Assembly (NCBI GenBank): GCA_000769715.1
Contig: JROS01000044.1
Location: forward strand, 5,454-67,859
Direction of reading: 5' to 3'
Length of the DNA stretch: 62,406 bases
DNA from: Desulfobulbus sp. Tol-SR
Lineage (GTDB): Bacteria; Desulfobacterota; Desulfobulbia; Desulfobulbales; Desulfocapsaceae
A program made the translations under genes and the position numbers. Within the stretch, counting starts at the first letter, position 1, and each line of letters starts with the position of its first letter. The notes under the pieces are model-generated. The model saw only the letters and a list, made by a program, of their open reading frames with translations. It was not told the DNA's origin and did not search any database. Of this stretch, positions 11,561-20,883 are shown in pieces.

Positions 11561-12320
11561 CAGGCCTGCCCGCCTTTACGGTCGATATCGCCTCGAGCAG
11601 GCCATGTTTCTTCAACAGCCGGTGTTCCTCAGGCGTGAATTCTTCCTGGATCAGCAGGTCCGGTCGGCGGGCCAGGGTCCTCCGGACCGCCTCGATGAAC
11701 CGGTACGCTCCGATCGCCGCATGGTTCCCGTTCATCAGCACCTCGGGAACCTCGATCCCTCGGAAATCACGGGGACGGGTGTACTGCGGGTGTTTCAGCA
11801 GCCTGCGGCTGAAGGTGTCCTTGCCGGCGCTGTCCGGACAGCCCAGCACCCCCGGCAGCAGCCGGGTCACCGAATCGATCAGCACCATCGCCGCCAGTTC
11901 GCCACCGGTGAGGATGTAATCGCCGATGGAGATCTCATCATCGCAGAACGCGGCCCGGAAGCGCTCGTCCACCCCTTCGTAGCGGCCGCAGACAAGGATC
12001 AGGCTTTTCTCTGCCGTCAGCTCGCGGGCGATGTCCTGCGTATATTGCCGGCCCTGGGGCGTCAACAGGATGACCTTGCCGGTATTGCCGCCGGCGCGAA
12101 CCTTTTCCACGGCCGCCGCCAGAGGGTCGGGTTTCATCACCATTCCCTCGCCGCCGCCGAATGGACGGTCGTCGGTGGTGGCGTGCCGGTCTTCGGCAAA
12201 ATCCCGGATATCGGTCAGCTCGATCCGGATCTTCCCTTCCTGCCTCGCCTTCCTGAGGATTCCTTCCTCGAGCGGCGAGACGAACAGATCGGGAAAGATG
12301 GTCAGGACGTCAAACAGCAT
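11550..12320 (-). CDS. trmD: tRNA (guanine-N1)-methyltransferase
   Basis: Methylates G37 of tRNAs reading CNN codons, preventing frameshifting. 256 residues. Recognisable blocks are [11 protein letters not shown] at the start, [42 protein letters not shown] and the SAM knot [20 protein letters not shown]. It lies 15 bp downstream of rimM, and its end overlaps the start of the broken methyltransferase by 11 bp. Confidence 0.97.
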   Translation of the reverse strand: MLFDVLTIFPDLFVSPLEEGILRKARQEGKIRIELTDIRDFAEDRHATTDDRPFGGGEGMVMKPDPLAAAVEKVRAGGNTGKVILLTPQGRQYTQDIARELTAEKSLILVCGRYEGVDERFRAAFCDDEISIGDYILTGGELAAMVLIDSVTRLLPGVLGCPDSAGKDTFSRRLLKHPQYTRPRDFRGIEVPEVLMNGNHAAIGAYRFIEAVRRTLARRPDLLIQEEFTPEEHRLLKKHGLLEAISTVKAGRPDGC

Positions 12321-12335
12321 GTTCGGCCCCGGAGG

Positions 12336-12887
12336 TCACTCGCCACTCGCCCGGTTGATCTCGAGGAGTCCGGGTGGCGGGTCGATGACGATCGTATCCT
12401 CACGGATGGCGACCACGATATCGCCGACCATGGGGATCAGGCGTTCCTCTTCGCCATCGCTGACGACCATGATATCCTGGGCGCCGTTGGAAAAGAGTTC
12501 GGTGACGGTTCCGAGATTCCGGCCGTTCGTGCAGACCACCGTGCGTCCCTCGATCTCCCGCCAGTAGAACTCGTTGTCGTCCAGGGGCGGCAGATCCTCG
12601 CGCGGGACGAGAACGGCCCGCCCGACGCACGATTCGGCCCGGCGGCGATCAACGATGCCCTCGAGCCGGATGATCGCCGCGCCTCCCTGGACTCGAATTG
12701 CGAGGAGGGTGAAGATCTCCGGTCCATTCCCGGCAGGCCCCAACAACGCCAGGCGCTTGTAGCGTCTGATATTTTCAGGCTGACCCGAGTAGGAGTACAT
12801 CTTCAATTCGCCGTGGAGTCCATGGACCTTGATGATTTCACCGATCAGGACATAGTCCTTCTCGGCATACAAAAGGTGCGGGATCAT
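12336..12887 (-). CDS. rimM: Ribosome maturation factor RimM
   Basis: Assists 30S subunit assembly by binding S19. 183 residues with the N-terminal RimM barrel (VLIGEIIKVHGLHGELKMYSY) and a PRC-barrel C-terminal half (DNEFYWREIEGRTV, LIPMVGDIVVAI). It sits between khpA and trmD with 15-bp spacers, the standard order. Confidence 0.96.
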   Translation of the reverse strand: MIPHLLYAEKDYVLIGEIIKVHGLHGELKMYSYSGQPENIRRYKRLALLGPAGNGPEIFTLLAIRVQGGAAIIRLEGIVDRRRAESCVGRAVLVPREDLPPLDDNEFYWREIEGRTVVCTNGRNLGTVTELFSNGAQDIMVVSDGEEERLIPMVGDIVVAIREDTIVIDPPPGLLEINRASGE

Positions 12888-12902
12888 CTGGTCAAACTCG
12901 GC

Positions 12903-13133
12903 TCACTCGACGATTTCCAGCCTCGACCGCTTGTTTTCCTTGGCCGCCAGTGCAGCCAGCAGCGAACGCATCGCCCGTGCCGTCCGCCCCTGTTTGCCGA
13001 TCACCTTGCCGAGGTCGTCGGGCGCGACTGTCAGTTCGATGATGACGGTGTCGTTGTCATCGCTGCGCTTCACCTGTACCGCGTCGGCATTGTCGACCAG
13101 TGATCTGGCGATATGGGCGAGAAGGTCTTCCAT
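12903..13133 (-). CDS. khpA: KH-domain RNA-binding protein KhpA (YlqC)
   Basis: 76 residues from ATG 13133 (MEDLLAHIARSLVDN). The single KH domain shows the signature loop LGKVIGKQGRTARAMRSLL. KhpA proteins bind RNA, often with KhpB, and affect translation and cell-size control in some bacteria. An upstream in-frame extension exists but overlaps rpsP and has no family similarity. It starts 5 bp after rpsP. Confidence 0.93.
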   Translation of the reverse strand: MEDLLAHIARSLVDNADAVQVKRSDDNDTVIIELTVAPDDLGKVIGKQGRTARAMRSLLAALAAKENKRSRLEIVE

Positions 13134-13138
13134 GAGCG

Positions 13139-13384
13139 TTATTTGCTGACTGCGGCCTTGCTGATCAGGCTCTTGACGGTGGTCGTGGGCTGTGCGCCCT
13201 TGCCCAGCCATTCCTGCAGCTTCGCCTGATCGATGGTGATCGCGGCCGGGTCCTTCAGCGGGTCATAGGTACCGACGATGTCGAGGAACTTGCCGTCACG
13301 CTTGCTTTCGCTGTCAGCAACGATGATGCGATAGAATGCCTTTTTCTTCCTGCCAAGTCGGGTTAAACGAATACGAACTGCCAT
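13139..13384 (-). CDS. rpsP: 30S ribosomal protein S16
   Basis: 81 residues from ATG 13384, MAVRIRLTRLGRKKKAFYRI, the diagnostic S16 N-terminus, followed by DSESKRDGKFLDIVGTYDP. A GGAGGAACAACCTGGA Shine-Dalgarno precedes the start, which rules out the longer in-frame ATG at 13426. It follows ffh and leads the rpsP-khpA-rimM-trmD block. Confidence 0.98.
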   Translation of the reverse strand: MAVRIRLTRLGRKKKAFYRIIVADSESKRDGKFLDIVGTYDPLKDPAAITIDQAKLQEWLGKGAQPTTTVKSLISKAAVSK

Positions 13385-13434
13385 TCCAGGTTGTTCCTCC
13401 GGTATGTTGAAGGGGCTTATCCCCATGTCGAGAG

Positions 13435-13454
13435 CCTGGACGAAAAAGTCCAGG
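13435..13454 (-). other. Intercistronic hairpin between ffh and rpsP
   Basis: Perfect 7-bp stem CCTGGAC/GTCCAGG with a 6-nt loop. There is no following T-run, so it is not a canonical terminator. It could stabilise or process the ffh-rpsP message; this is inference. Confidence 0.4.
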
Positions 13455-13461
13455 TCAGGAA

Positions 13462-14814
13462 TTATCTTCTGAGTCCTTTTGGTAACTTGCGGCGTTTCAT
13501 GCCGGTGAGGGCACCGGGTTTGCCGCGCATCTTCTTCATCATCTTCAGCATCTCCGAGTAGCTCTTGAGCACCCGGTTGACATCGGCCAAGGCGGTGCCG
13601 GAACCTCTGGCGATCCGCTCCCGCCGACTGGTGTTGATGATCTTGTAATTCCGCCGTTCCTCGCTGGTCATCGAGCGGATGATCGCCTCGGTCTTGAACA
13701 GCTCTTTCTCGTTGGGGCGCGGGGCATCCTTGAGCTGCCGCAGCTTGTTGATGCCCGGCACCATGTCGAGAATCTGCTCGAGCGACCCCATCTTCTTGAT
13801 CTGCTGGATCTGATCGAGGAAATCCTCGAGCGAGAACTCGCTCTTCTGCAGTTTCTTGGCGAGCTTGTCGGCCGCCTTCCTGTCGACGACCGCCTCGGCC
13901 TTTTCGATCAGGGTGAGGACGTCACCCATGCCGAGGATCCGCGAGGCGGTGCGGTCGGGGTGGAAGACCTCGAGGGCCTCGAGTCCCTCGCCCATGCCGA
14001 CGAATTTGATCGGCTTGCCGGTGACGCTCTTGATCGACAGGGCGGCGCCGCCGCGGGCGTCGCCTTCCATCTTGGTCAGAACGACGCCGGTGATCGCCAG
14101 GTCCTGATTGAACTTTTCGGCGACGGTGACGGCGTCCTGGCCGGTCATCGCATCGGCGACGAACAGGATCTCGGAGAGCTGGACCGCTCCCTGGATCTCC
14201 TTCAGTTCGCTCATCAGCGATTCGTCGATATGCAGTCGGCCGGCGGTGTCGAAGATCACCGTGTCGTAATTCTTCTCCGCGGCGGCGGCCATGGCCTGGC
14301 GGCAGATGTCGACCGGCCTGGTGTCGGTGGTCGACGGGTGGACCGGCACGCCCAGCCGGTCGCCGAGTACCTGCAGCTGTTCGATGGCGGCCGGACGGTA
14401 GATGTCGGCCGGCACCAGGTACGGCCTGCGCCCCTTGTTCTTGAGCATCGCCGCCAGCTTCCCCGAGGTCGTCGTCTTGCCGGAGCCCTGGAGGCCGGCC
14501 ATCATGATGGTGACCGGCTGACGGCCATCGAGGCGGAGCGGATCGGTGTTGCCGCCGAGGAGAGCGACCAGTTCCTCGTGGACGATCTTGATGACCTGCT
14601 GACCGGGCGAGAGGCTCTTCGAGATCTCCCGGCCGATCGCCTTTTCGGTGACACCGGCAACGAAATCCCGGGCCACCTTGAAGTGGACATCCGCCTCGAG
14701 AAGGGCCATGCGCACCTCGCGCATCGCCTCCTGGATGTTGTCTTCAGTCAGGGTGCCGTGGCCGCGGAGCTTTCGAAAGACACCCTCGAGCCTGTCTGTC
14801 AGGTTTTCAAACAT
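13462..14814 (-). CDS. ffh: Signal recognition particle protein Ffh
   Basis: SRP54 GTPase that binds signal peptides and 4.5S RNA to target membrane proteins co-translationally. 450 residues: N domain (to ~85), G domain with GLQGSGKTTTSGKLA, DTAGRLHIDE, TKMEGDARGG and GMGE, then the M domain (from ~300) ending in a basic Met-rich helix region (MLKMMKKMRGKPGAL). It is first in the minus-strand translation cluster. No 4.5S RNA gene was found nearby. Confidence 0.98.
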   Translation of the reverse strand: MFENLTDRLEGVFRKLRGHGTLTEDNIQEAMREVRMALLEADVHFKVARDFVAGVTEKAIGREISKSLSPGQQVIKIVHEELVALLGGNTDPLRLDGRQPVTIMMAGLQGSGKTTTSGKLAAMLKNKGRRPYLVPADIYRPAAIEQLQVLGDRLGVPVHPSTTDTRPVDICRQAMAAAAEKNYDTVIFDTAGRLHIDESLMSELKEIQGAVQLSEILFVADAMTGQDAVTVAEKFNQDLAITGVVLTKMEGDARGGAALSIKSVTGKPIKFVGMGEGLEALEVFHPDRTASRILGMGDVLTLIEKAEAVVDRKAADKLAKKLQKSEFSLEDFLDQIQQIKKMGSLEQILDMVPGINKLRQLKDAPRPNEKELFKTEAIIRSMTSEERRNYKIINTSRRERIARGSGTALADVNRVLKSYSEMLKMMKKMRGKPGALTGMKRRKLPKGLRR

Positions 14815-15087
14815 AGCTGTTGTTTCTGTTCCGTATCAAAGCGGAAAGATGAGCAATATACGTAGTATGCCTGCGTCGCCGGTTATTCATGACAACAGAA
14901 CCAATGCCCTCCGCGCCGCTATCGGCAGGAAGGATTGGCGGCAGGGCAATTATTCTGAAAGATCAAAAGAGAAGAAAAATACTGTGTATGCCGGGAGATG
15001 TCAAGGAGGTAACGATTGGCGGCGGAAAAAGTCGATAGCGGAACCGAGATCGGCCGGTAAACCGGCAGAGGACTCGGGGCGACCAGG

Positions 15088-15372
15088 TTATCGCGGTTTG
15101 AAGCCGTGGCGCAGCAGGTAGATGAGGCCGGCGGGCCAGAACAACAGGATGATGGCCAGCCACAAATACCTTGTATTCGGGTTGTCGAAGGGACGCTGGA
15201 AAATATCCCGAAAAATGAGGAAAAGCAGGATGATATTGACAATCAGGCCGATGGTGCAGGCCGGCAGCAGGATCGACAGACGCTGGTATTGAGGCTGCAG
15301 CAGGAAAAAAACAACCAGGCCGATCTCGAATATGATCGCCACAATCGAATACATCTTTTCAAAAAAATTCAT
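15088..15372 (-). CDS. Small membrane protein of unknown function
   Basis: 94 residues from ATG 15372 (MNFFEKMYSIVAIIF), with AGGA a few bases upstream. It has three predicted transmembrane segments (about residues 9-27, 32-52 and 69-85) and a basic C-terminus (YLLRHGFKPR). I do not recognise the family. A perfect 7-bp palindrome lies 55 bp upstream and may be an operator. A longer in-frame start at 15429 is less likely. Confidence 0.55.
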   Translation of the reverse strand: MNFFEKMYSIVAIIFEIGLVVFFLLQPQYQRLSILLPACTIGLIVNIILLFLIFRDIFQRPFDNPNTRYLWLAIILLFWPAGLIYLLRHGFKPR

Positions 15373-15426
15373 TGGTCCTGATCGGATGGGTTTGGACATG
15401 CCGGGATGGAGGACAACCCTGGCAAT

Positions 15427-15445
15427 CAATTGATCATGTCAATTG
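15427..15445. promoter_or_regulatory. Palindromic operator-like site
   Basis: CAATTGA-TCATG-TCAATTG, perfect 7-bp arms with a 5-nt spacer, 55 bp upstream of the small membrane protein start. The rest of the gap 15373-15736 shows no gene. Regulator unknown. Confidence 0.35.
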
Positions 15446-15736
15446 AAGAGAGGTGCCGATGATCCGGTTTTCGAAAGCTGAAATGCTTACACGATTTGTC
15501 CGGTCTGGTCAACTATCGTTGATTCCGTGCCATGACCGGTGCAGAGATTCCCCGCTGATATCCACAACTCGCCGATTGCAGCAGAGGCACGCCTCACGCC
15601 TTGCCCCCCAACGCTCCAGCGGACATGATCGGCAAGGCGGCTGATCTCGGTCGCGCATCGTCCTTGTCGTCTGGCGATTGATGCATATCATTATCGTAAG
15701 CAGTTCCTATATGACAAAAATTATCAATATGCAAAT

Positions 15737-16552
15737 ATGGATACCTCCAACCAGCAACGCATCGAAGAGCACAGGGTTCTTGTCGAGCCGTTCTATCTGC
15801 CCCAGGGAAACGAGATCGAACTCGCCCTGGCCGCGTCCAGGGAACGATTGCCGCTCCTGCTCAAGGGGCCGACCGGCTGCGGCAAGACCCGGTTCATGCG
15901 CTACATCGCCTGGCGGCTGAACCGCCCCCTGATCACCGTCTCCTGTCATGACGATCTTTCGACCTCGGACCTCATCGGCCGCTATCTGGTCAAGGGGATG
16001 GAGGCGGTGTGGCTCGACGGGCCGCTGACCCTGGCGGTCCGTCATGGGGCGATCTGTTACCTCGACGAGATCGTCGAGGCCCGCAAGGATACCACCGTGG
16101 TGATCCATCCCCTGGCCGATGACCGGCGGGAATTGCCGGTGGAAAAACTGGGCATGATCTATGCAGCGCCGCCCGAGTTCATGCTGGCGGTGTCCTACAA
16201 TCCGGGATACCAGAGTGTCCTCAAAGACCTCAAGCCTTCGACCCGGCAGCGTTTCGTCTCACTGTCCTTTTCCTACCCGCGGCCCGATCTCGAAGGCCGT
16301 ATCGTCATGACCGAAGGGAAGATCGAGGAGCCCCTCGCCGCTCGCCTGGTGCGGCTGGCCGGCATGACGAGGAGTCTCAAGGACTCGGGACTGGCCGAAG
16401 GGGCCTCGACCCGCCTGCTGATCCAGGCCGCCCAGCTGTTGCGCCAGGGGCTTGACATCCGCAGCGCCTGCCGGGCCGGTATCATCGAGAGCCTGACCGA
16501 TGATCCTGAACTGCTGGAGGCGATGGAAGAGATGGTGCAGTCGATCTTCTAG
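15737..16552 (+). CDS. AAA+ ATPase of the CbbQ/NirQ/NorQ (MoxR) family
   Basis: 271 residues. Walker A is LLKGPTGCGKTRFMRY, Walker B is GAICYLDEIVEA, and AVSYNPGYQ marks sensor 1; the C-terminal CbbQ region follows. Members form hexameric motors that, with a VWA-domain partner, activate or load metal centres of a target enzyme (rubisco for CbbQO, NO reductase for NorQD). The VWA partner is the next gene, starting directly after this stop codon. No rubisco or nor structural genes are in the window, so the client is unknown. No clear Shine-Dalgarno precedes ATG 15737. Confidence 0.85.
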   Translation: MDTSNQQRIEEHRVLVEPFYLPQGNEIELALAASRERLPLLLKGPTGCGKTRFMRYIAWRLNRPLITVSCHDDLSTSDLIGRYLVKGMEAVWLDGPLTLAVRHGAICYLDEIVEARKDTTVVIHPLADDRRELPVEKLGMIYAAPPEFMLAVSYNPGYQSVLKDLKPSTRQRFVSLSFSYPRPDLEGRIVMTEGKIEEPLAARLVRLAGMTRSLKDSGLAEGASTRLLIQAAQLLRQGLDIRSACRAGIIESLTDDPELLEAMEEMVQSIF

Positions 16553-18820
16553 GTGGTGGCGATGGACCTCGGCGAACAGAAGCAGAACTTCTATCAGTTG
16601 GTGTTTCCATCCCATCCCAATGACTGGGAAGTGGAAGAGGCGATGGAGTTGCTGGCCGAAATTCCAGCCGACTACCGCCGTGCCCTGCTTGCCCATGTGC
16701 CGACCATCTGGCCGATCAGTCACAGTCTCTGCTTTTCCTTCCTGGGCGAGGGGGTGAAGGGGGCATCCCACTGGCCGCCGGAACTCCTGGCCGAATGGGT
16801 GCGGCAGATCCTCGCCCGTTACGAAGAGGCCGGGCTGCGGGCAGCCAGGGACTTCATGGGCGATATCGAGAAAAATTTCCTCGAGCCGTTGCACGGCAAT
16901 GCCGGTGTTGCCGTCGACGAGATCAGGGGCGCGATGGTGCCGTATCTGCGCGGGGTGTCCGGCCTGGCCCTGGACCTGGCGGCCGATGGGCGGGGCAGGC
17001 TGTGGACCGATACGCGGACGATCTATCTTCCGGGGCGGCAGCGTCCGTTTCCGGAGCGGGTCGACAATCTCCTGTTCCTGCGGTTTACCATCATCCTCCA
17101 GTGGGCCTGTATCGCCGAAGGGATTTTCCATCTGCAGCCCCGTGATCAGGACTTCGCCGTCGTGGCGACCAGATACGGGACCGGGCCCGGGAATGGGCGG
17201 ATCGACGACTATCTTGCCTGTTTCCCGTCTCCGGTCCTGGCCGGCCGGCTCTTGCTCCTGTATCAATTGCCCCGCATTTTCGGTCTGGTCCGTCGTTGGC
17301 TGCCGGGGCTGGTCCGGGCGGTGCAGCAGCTCTGCCGGCAACTGCTCGAGATTCCTGCGGGACGGTGCGGGCGGAGGGGAGACCAGGTCCGCGAGCTGCT
17401 GCGATCGACCCTGTTGCCATCCGATCCGGTGCCTCAGTTTGGGGACCACCAATTGTCAAGACTTGGAGAGAGTGGCGGGCTCTCCCGGTTTCCCGATTTT
17501 TACGACCGTTTTGCCGACAACAAGGCCGGCGGCGATCAGGTGCTGATCTTGCTGCTGGGCGACCCCGATTTCAGTGCCGCCCGTAAGCGGATCGAACAGA
17601 CGAGGGAGGAAGACCGGGAACTGTTCATCTCCAGGCTGGCTGGATGGCTGGAGGAGAGTCAAATCCGGGGCCAGGCCGAGGAGGAAGGGACTGGCGGGGC
17701 GGGCCGGGCGGACAGCATCGTCCTGACCGCCAAGGCCGGCAATCGGGCCCGGGAGAAGGAGGTGACGCCGGGGATATCGCTGTCGGCCGAGATGGAACTG
17801 CCGCCCGAACTTACGGCGGTGATGCAGCGGATCGAGGCCGATCTCGGCGAGGTCCCTGACAGCTACATCGAGGCTGCGGCCGGGATGGCGGGGCGGGGTC
17901 GAAATCTTGCCGCCGGTGCGGAAACGGGCGGGCTGGCCCTGCCGCCCGCAGCCTCGTTCATCTATGACGAATGGGATTACCGCCGCGCCGGCTATCGCAA
18001 GGACTGGTGCGTGCTCGCGGAAAAGGAACTGCCGCCGGTCATGACCAGCTTTGTGCCGTTGACCCTGCAGAAATACCGGGGACTCATCGCCCGGGTGCGG
18101 CGGCAGTTCGAAATGCTGCGGACCACCCATCGCTTCGTCAAGAGAAGACGGTACGGCGACGATATCGATTTCGATGCGATGGTCGATGCCCTGGGCGACC
18201 GGCAGGCCGGTTTCGCCCCCTCGGATCGCCTGTTTATCCGGCTGGTCAGAGACCAGCGCGACATCGCGGCGCTCTTTCTCGTCGACATGTCGAATTCGAC
18301 CGAGGGCTGGGTCGGCCGACTGATCAAGGAAACCGTGGTCCTGCTCTGTGAAGTGATGGAGGTGTCGGGCGACCGCTACGGCATCTACGGTTTTTCCGGG
18401 ATGCGGCGGTCGCGCTGTGAGCTGTTCCATGTCAAGCACCTCGACGAGGCCTATGACGAGGAGGTGCGGCGGCGCATCGGCGCCATCGGCCCCCGGGAAT
18501 ATACCCGCATGGGGCCGCCAATCCGCCATCTGACCCGGATGCTCCAGGCGACCGATGCCCGTCTCCGCCTGCTGATCACGCTGTCCGACGGCAAGCCGGA
18601 GGACTATGACGGCTATGTCGATGTCTATGCCATCGAGGATACCCGCAAGGCCCTGGTCGAGGCGAGGGGCGGCGGCATTCATTCCTTCTGCATCACGGTT
18701 GATCAGACGGCCCATGACTACCTGGCCCATATGTACGGTCGCGGTAATTATATTTTTGTGAATAACATAGAGAAATTGCCTCTGAGGATGACGGAGTTTT
18801 ACCGGTTGCTGACCAGTTGA
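16553..18820 (+). CDS. VWA-domain protein of the NorD/CbbO type
   Basis: 755 residues, partner of the upstream MoxR ATPase. The C-terminal ~200 residues form a von Willebrand factor A domain with the MIDAS motif FLVDMSNSTEGW (DxSxS) and later metal-coordinating Thr/Asp positions (ITLSDGKPEDYDGY). The long N-terminal part is helical, as in NorD/CbbO. It starts at GTG 16553, next base after the ATPase stop, or at ATG 16562; tight coupling implies equimolar production. In known systems the VWA protein docks the ATPase to the client through its metal site. Client not identifiable here. Confidence 0.85.
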   Translation: MVAMDLGEQKQNFYQLVFPSHPNDWEVEEAMELLAEIPADYRRALLAHVPTIWPISHSLCFSFLGEGVKGASHWPPELLAEWVRQILARYEEAGLRAARDFMGDIEKNFLEPLHGNAGVAVDEIRGAMVPYLRGVSGLALDLAADGRGRLWTDTRTIYLPGRQRPFPERVDNLLFLRFTIILQWACIAEGIFHLQPRDQDFAVVATRYGTGPGNGRIDDYLACFPSPVLAGRLLLLYQLPRIFGLVRRWLPGLVRAVQQLCRQLLEIPAGRCGRRGDQVRELLRSTLLPSDPVPQFGDHQLSRLGESGGLSRFPDFYDRFADNKAGGDQVLILLLGDPDFSAARKRIEQTREEDRELFISRLAGWLEESQIRGQAEEEGTGGAGRADSIVLTAKAGNRAREKEVTPGISLSAEMELPPELTAVMQRIEADLGEVPDSYIEAAAGMAGRGRNLAAGAETGGLALPPAASFIYDEWDYRRAGYRKDWCVLAEKELPPVMTSFVPLTLQKYRGLIARVRRQFEMLRTTHRFVKRRRYGDDIDFDAMVDALGDRQAGFAPSDRLFIRLVRDQRDIAALFLVDMSNSTEGWVGRLIKETVVLLCEVMEVSGDRYGIYGFSGMRRSRCELFHVKHLDEAYDEEVRRRIGAIGPREYTRMGPPIRHLTRMLQATDARLRLLITLSDGKPEDYDGYVDVYAIEDTRKALVEARGGGIHSFCITVDQTAHDYLAHMYGRGNYIFVNNIEKLPLRMTEFYRLLTS

Positions 18821-18874
18821 GCGGCAGGCGAGGCGAGCAGGGATGATCCAGCGAACGAAAGGTGGAGGTGAGGC

Positions 18875-19339
18875 GTGGAAACGGCAGTGATCGTGGGATG
18901 CGGCAGGTGCGGGACGAAGAACAGGATTCCGGAGAAGCGGCAGCATGAAGGACCGCGGTGCGGCAGGTGCGGGGAGGTGATCGATCTGGCGGCCCAGGTT
19001 GTCCCGATCGAGCTCGGTGACCAGGACCTCCAGTCGTTTCTGGCCGGGAGCCGGTTGCCGGTGATGGTGGATTTCTACTCCCCCGATTGCGGCCCCTGTC
19101 GGGGACTGGCGCCGGTCATCGAGGCGATGACCCGCAGATTCTTCGGCAAAGTCGTGGTCGCCAAACTCAATACCCGCCTGCATCCCAACAGTGCCTTGCG
19201 ATACGGGATCAGGGGTGTGCCGACCCTGCTGTTTTTCCGCCACGGCCAGGTGCTCGACCAGGTGGTCGGCGCCCCTCCCGAGTCGCTCCTGGCTGAAAAA
19301 CTCGGCCGGCTGGCTGCCGGCGTCCAGTCCGGTCGGTAG
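18875..19339 (+). CDS. trxC: Thioredoxin 2-like protein with N-terminal zinc ribbon
   Basis: 154 residues from GTG 18875, which has GGAGGTGAGGC upstream. The N-terminus carries two CxxC pairs (CGRCGTKN and CGRCGEVI), a rubredoxin-like zinc site as in TrxC. The thioredoxin fold follows with active site DCGPCRGLAP and the cis-Pro region RGVPTLLFF. It is 54 bp after the VWA gene and probably co-transcribed, hinting at thiol control of the same process. Confidence 0.88.
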   Translation: METAVIVGCGRCGTKNRIPEKRQHEGPRCGRCGEVIDLAAQVVPIELGDQDLQSFLAGSRLPVMVDFYSPDCGPCRGLAPVIEAMTRRFFGKVVVAKLNTRLHPNSALRYGIRGVPTLLFFRHGQVLDQVVGAPPESLLAEKLGRLAAGVQSGR

Positions 19340-19484
19340 GGCCGGTGGCTGTAGCCGCGGGCGAGGTTGCACGGCCCGCGGGTCCCGCCATTGATTTCGA
19401 CCGGATCGAGCTTACCGTTGTTGTATCGGGGCCAGCCCCGTCATGCAACTCGAAACGACTGAAACTCTAATGTTGAGGTGCGAT

Positions 19485-19652
19485 ATGAAAGGTGATTTTT
19501 CAACCCTGGTATGGGTCAACGATAAGGAAGGTCATGAATACGTCTGTGTCGCCGATGATAATTTCGACCGTAAGGATATTGAATTGCTCTCGGCGAACGA
19601 GCGTGCCACCTGCGCTGATATGAACGATTTTATCGGCACCGACAGGTGGTAG
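19485..19652 (+). CDS. Small protein of unknown function
   Basis: 55 residues from ATG 19485, with GAGGTG upstream (MKGDFSTLVWVNDKEGHEYVC). An upstream ATG at 19443 adds 14 residues but has a weaker site. Acidic, soluble, no recognised domain. A strong terminator begins 28 bp after its stop, which supports it as the last gene of the plus-strand unit. Confidence 0.6.
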   Translation: MKGDFSTLVWVNDKEGHEYVCVADDNFDRKDIELLSANERATCADMNDFIGTDRW

Positions 19653-19680
19653 ATTCCAAAGAAAAGCAGAGTATGGAAAA

Positions 19681-19727
19681 GCTCGCCGGCGCATTCGGAC
19701 TGGATGCGCCGGCGAGCTTTTTTTTTT
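19681..19727 (+). terminator. Strong rho-independent terminator
   Basis: 13-bp perfect stem GCTCGCCGGCGCA/TGCGCCGGCGAGC, 11-nt loop, then about ten T. An A-run on the left side means it could also stop ribonuclease D transcripts coming from the right. Confidence 0.93.
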
Positions 19728-19764
19728 ATTCCAATCGATCAGATCCGGAGACCGTCTGAATATG

Positions 19765-20883
19765 CTATCGTTTCTGATTCTGGAAGAAATCTTCGAGAAA
19801 GAGCTTGCGCCACCCCTCGGTCTGGCGAAGCTGGCGGGGGGCCTCGACATTCCGGTGATGCAGGATCTTGACGAGGGTCTTCAGTTCCGAACTGTTGCCG
19901 ACGAGTACCGGATCGATCCCCTGGATCTCGCACTTGAGGTTGATCAGGCTGTTGAGCTTTTCAAGCGACTCCTTTTCCCGGGCGGTCAGGCGAGGGGCCT
20001 GATGCAGAGACGGATAGGTCGATGGATCCGCTTGAAGTACCTGGCCGACCAGATTGACGATGGTCACACCGTACAGGTTGAGGGCCTTGCTCGATAGCAA
20101 ACCTTTTTCCTTCAAGGATTCGATCGAATCCGGATGTTTCTGGGCGATCAGCAGCAACGCCGAGTCGGGGATCACGTGGCTCCGCGGACGGTTGACGGAC
20201 CGTGCCTCCTGGTCCCGCCAGTTCGCCAGTTCCTTCAGGATGGCCAGGGCCTGCCGGTTGAGCGTGCCGGCCCCCCTGATCTTCAGGTAGCGTGAATTAT
20301 TCTCGAACGAACCCATGTACGAATTCGGATTGTTGAGCAGATTGAGTTCCTCCTGCAACCACATCTTGATGGTCGGGCCGATGACCCGGTTGAGCAGGAG
20401 GATCCGCAGAGCCCGCAGATACCGGACGTCGTCGAGGGCATAGTCGACCTGCTTGTCATCGAGCGGCCGTTTGAGCCAGTTGGTCCGGGTCTCGGTCTTG
20501 GGCAGATCGATGTCGAGCAGTTCCTTGACCAGGTTGGCGAGGGAGAGGTTGGCCGACAGGTTGGCGAAGCCGGCGGCGAGCCGGGTGTCGAAGATATTCT
20601 GCGGCGTAGCGCCGGTGGCCCGGTTGAGGATAGCCAGATCCTGAGGGGCGTCATGGAATATCTTGATGACGCTGCGGTCGCACAGCAGATCGCCGAGCGG
20701 CGCAAGATCGGAAAGGGCGCAGGGATCGATGAGGTGGCAGTCTTCGTCAGAGAGCGCGATCTGGATCAGGCCCAGCTGCGGGTAATAGGTCCGTTCCCAG
20801 ACAAATTCGGTGTCCAGGGCGACTGCGTCGGACTTCCTGGCCCGGGCGATCAGGTGAATGAGCTGTTCTTTGGTCGTAATCAT
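19765..20883 (-). CDS. rnd: Ribonuclease D
   Basis: 3'-5' exoribonuclease trimming tRNA and other stable RNA precursors. About 372 residues from ATG 20883. The DEDD exonuclease motifs are DTEFVWERTYYP, FHDAPQDLAIL, and YALDDVRYL (DEDDy Tyr/Asp). A HRDC domain follows (RQALAILKELANWRDQEARSVNRPRSHVIPD is its start region; key run ANWRDQEAR). A start at 20922 is possible but lacks a ribosome-binding site. It is a single gene convergent with the thioredoxin unit. Confidence 0.93.
   Translation of the reverse strand: MITTKEQLIHLIARARKSDAVALDTEFVWERTYYPQLGLIQIALSDEDCHLIDPCALSDLAPLGDLLCDRSVIKIFHDAPQDLAILNRATGATPQNIFDTRLAAGFANLSANLSLANLVKELLDIDLPKTETRTNWLKRPLDDKQVDYALDDVRYLRALRILLLNRVIGPTIKMWLQEELNLLNNPNSYMGSFENNSRYLKIRGAGTLNRQALAILKELANWRDQEARSVNRPRSHVIPDSALLLIAQKHPDSIESLKEKGLLSSKALNLYGVTIVNLVGQVLQADPSTYPSLHQAPRLTAREKESLEKLNSLINLKCEIQGIDPVLVGNSSELKTLVKILHHRNVEAPRQLRQTEGWRKLFLEDFFQNQKR

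Noticed and set aside
13435-13454. Rho-independent terminator between ffh and rpsP
   Set aside because: The hairpin is perfect, but there is no T-run after it on the minus strand, so it is listed only as an intercistronic hairpin.
14815-15087. 4.5S RNA gene near ffh
   Set aside because: No long hairpin with the conserved SRP RNA tetraloop region could be recognised; only a short GCCGGT/ACCGGC stem is present.
17456-19372. 638-codon minus-strand frame across the VWA and thioredoxin genes
   Set aside because: Antisense to two genes with intact MIDAS and CGPC motifs; no domain of its own.
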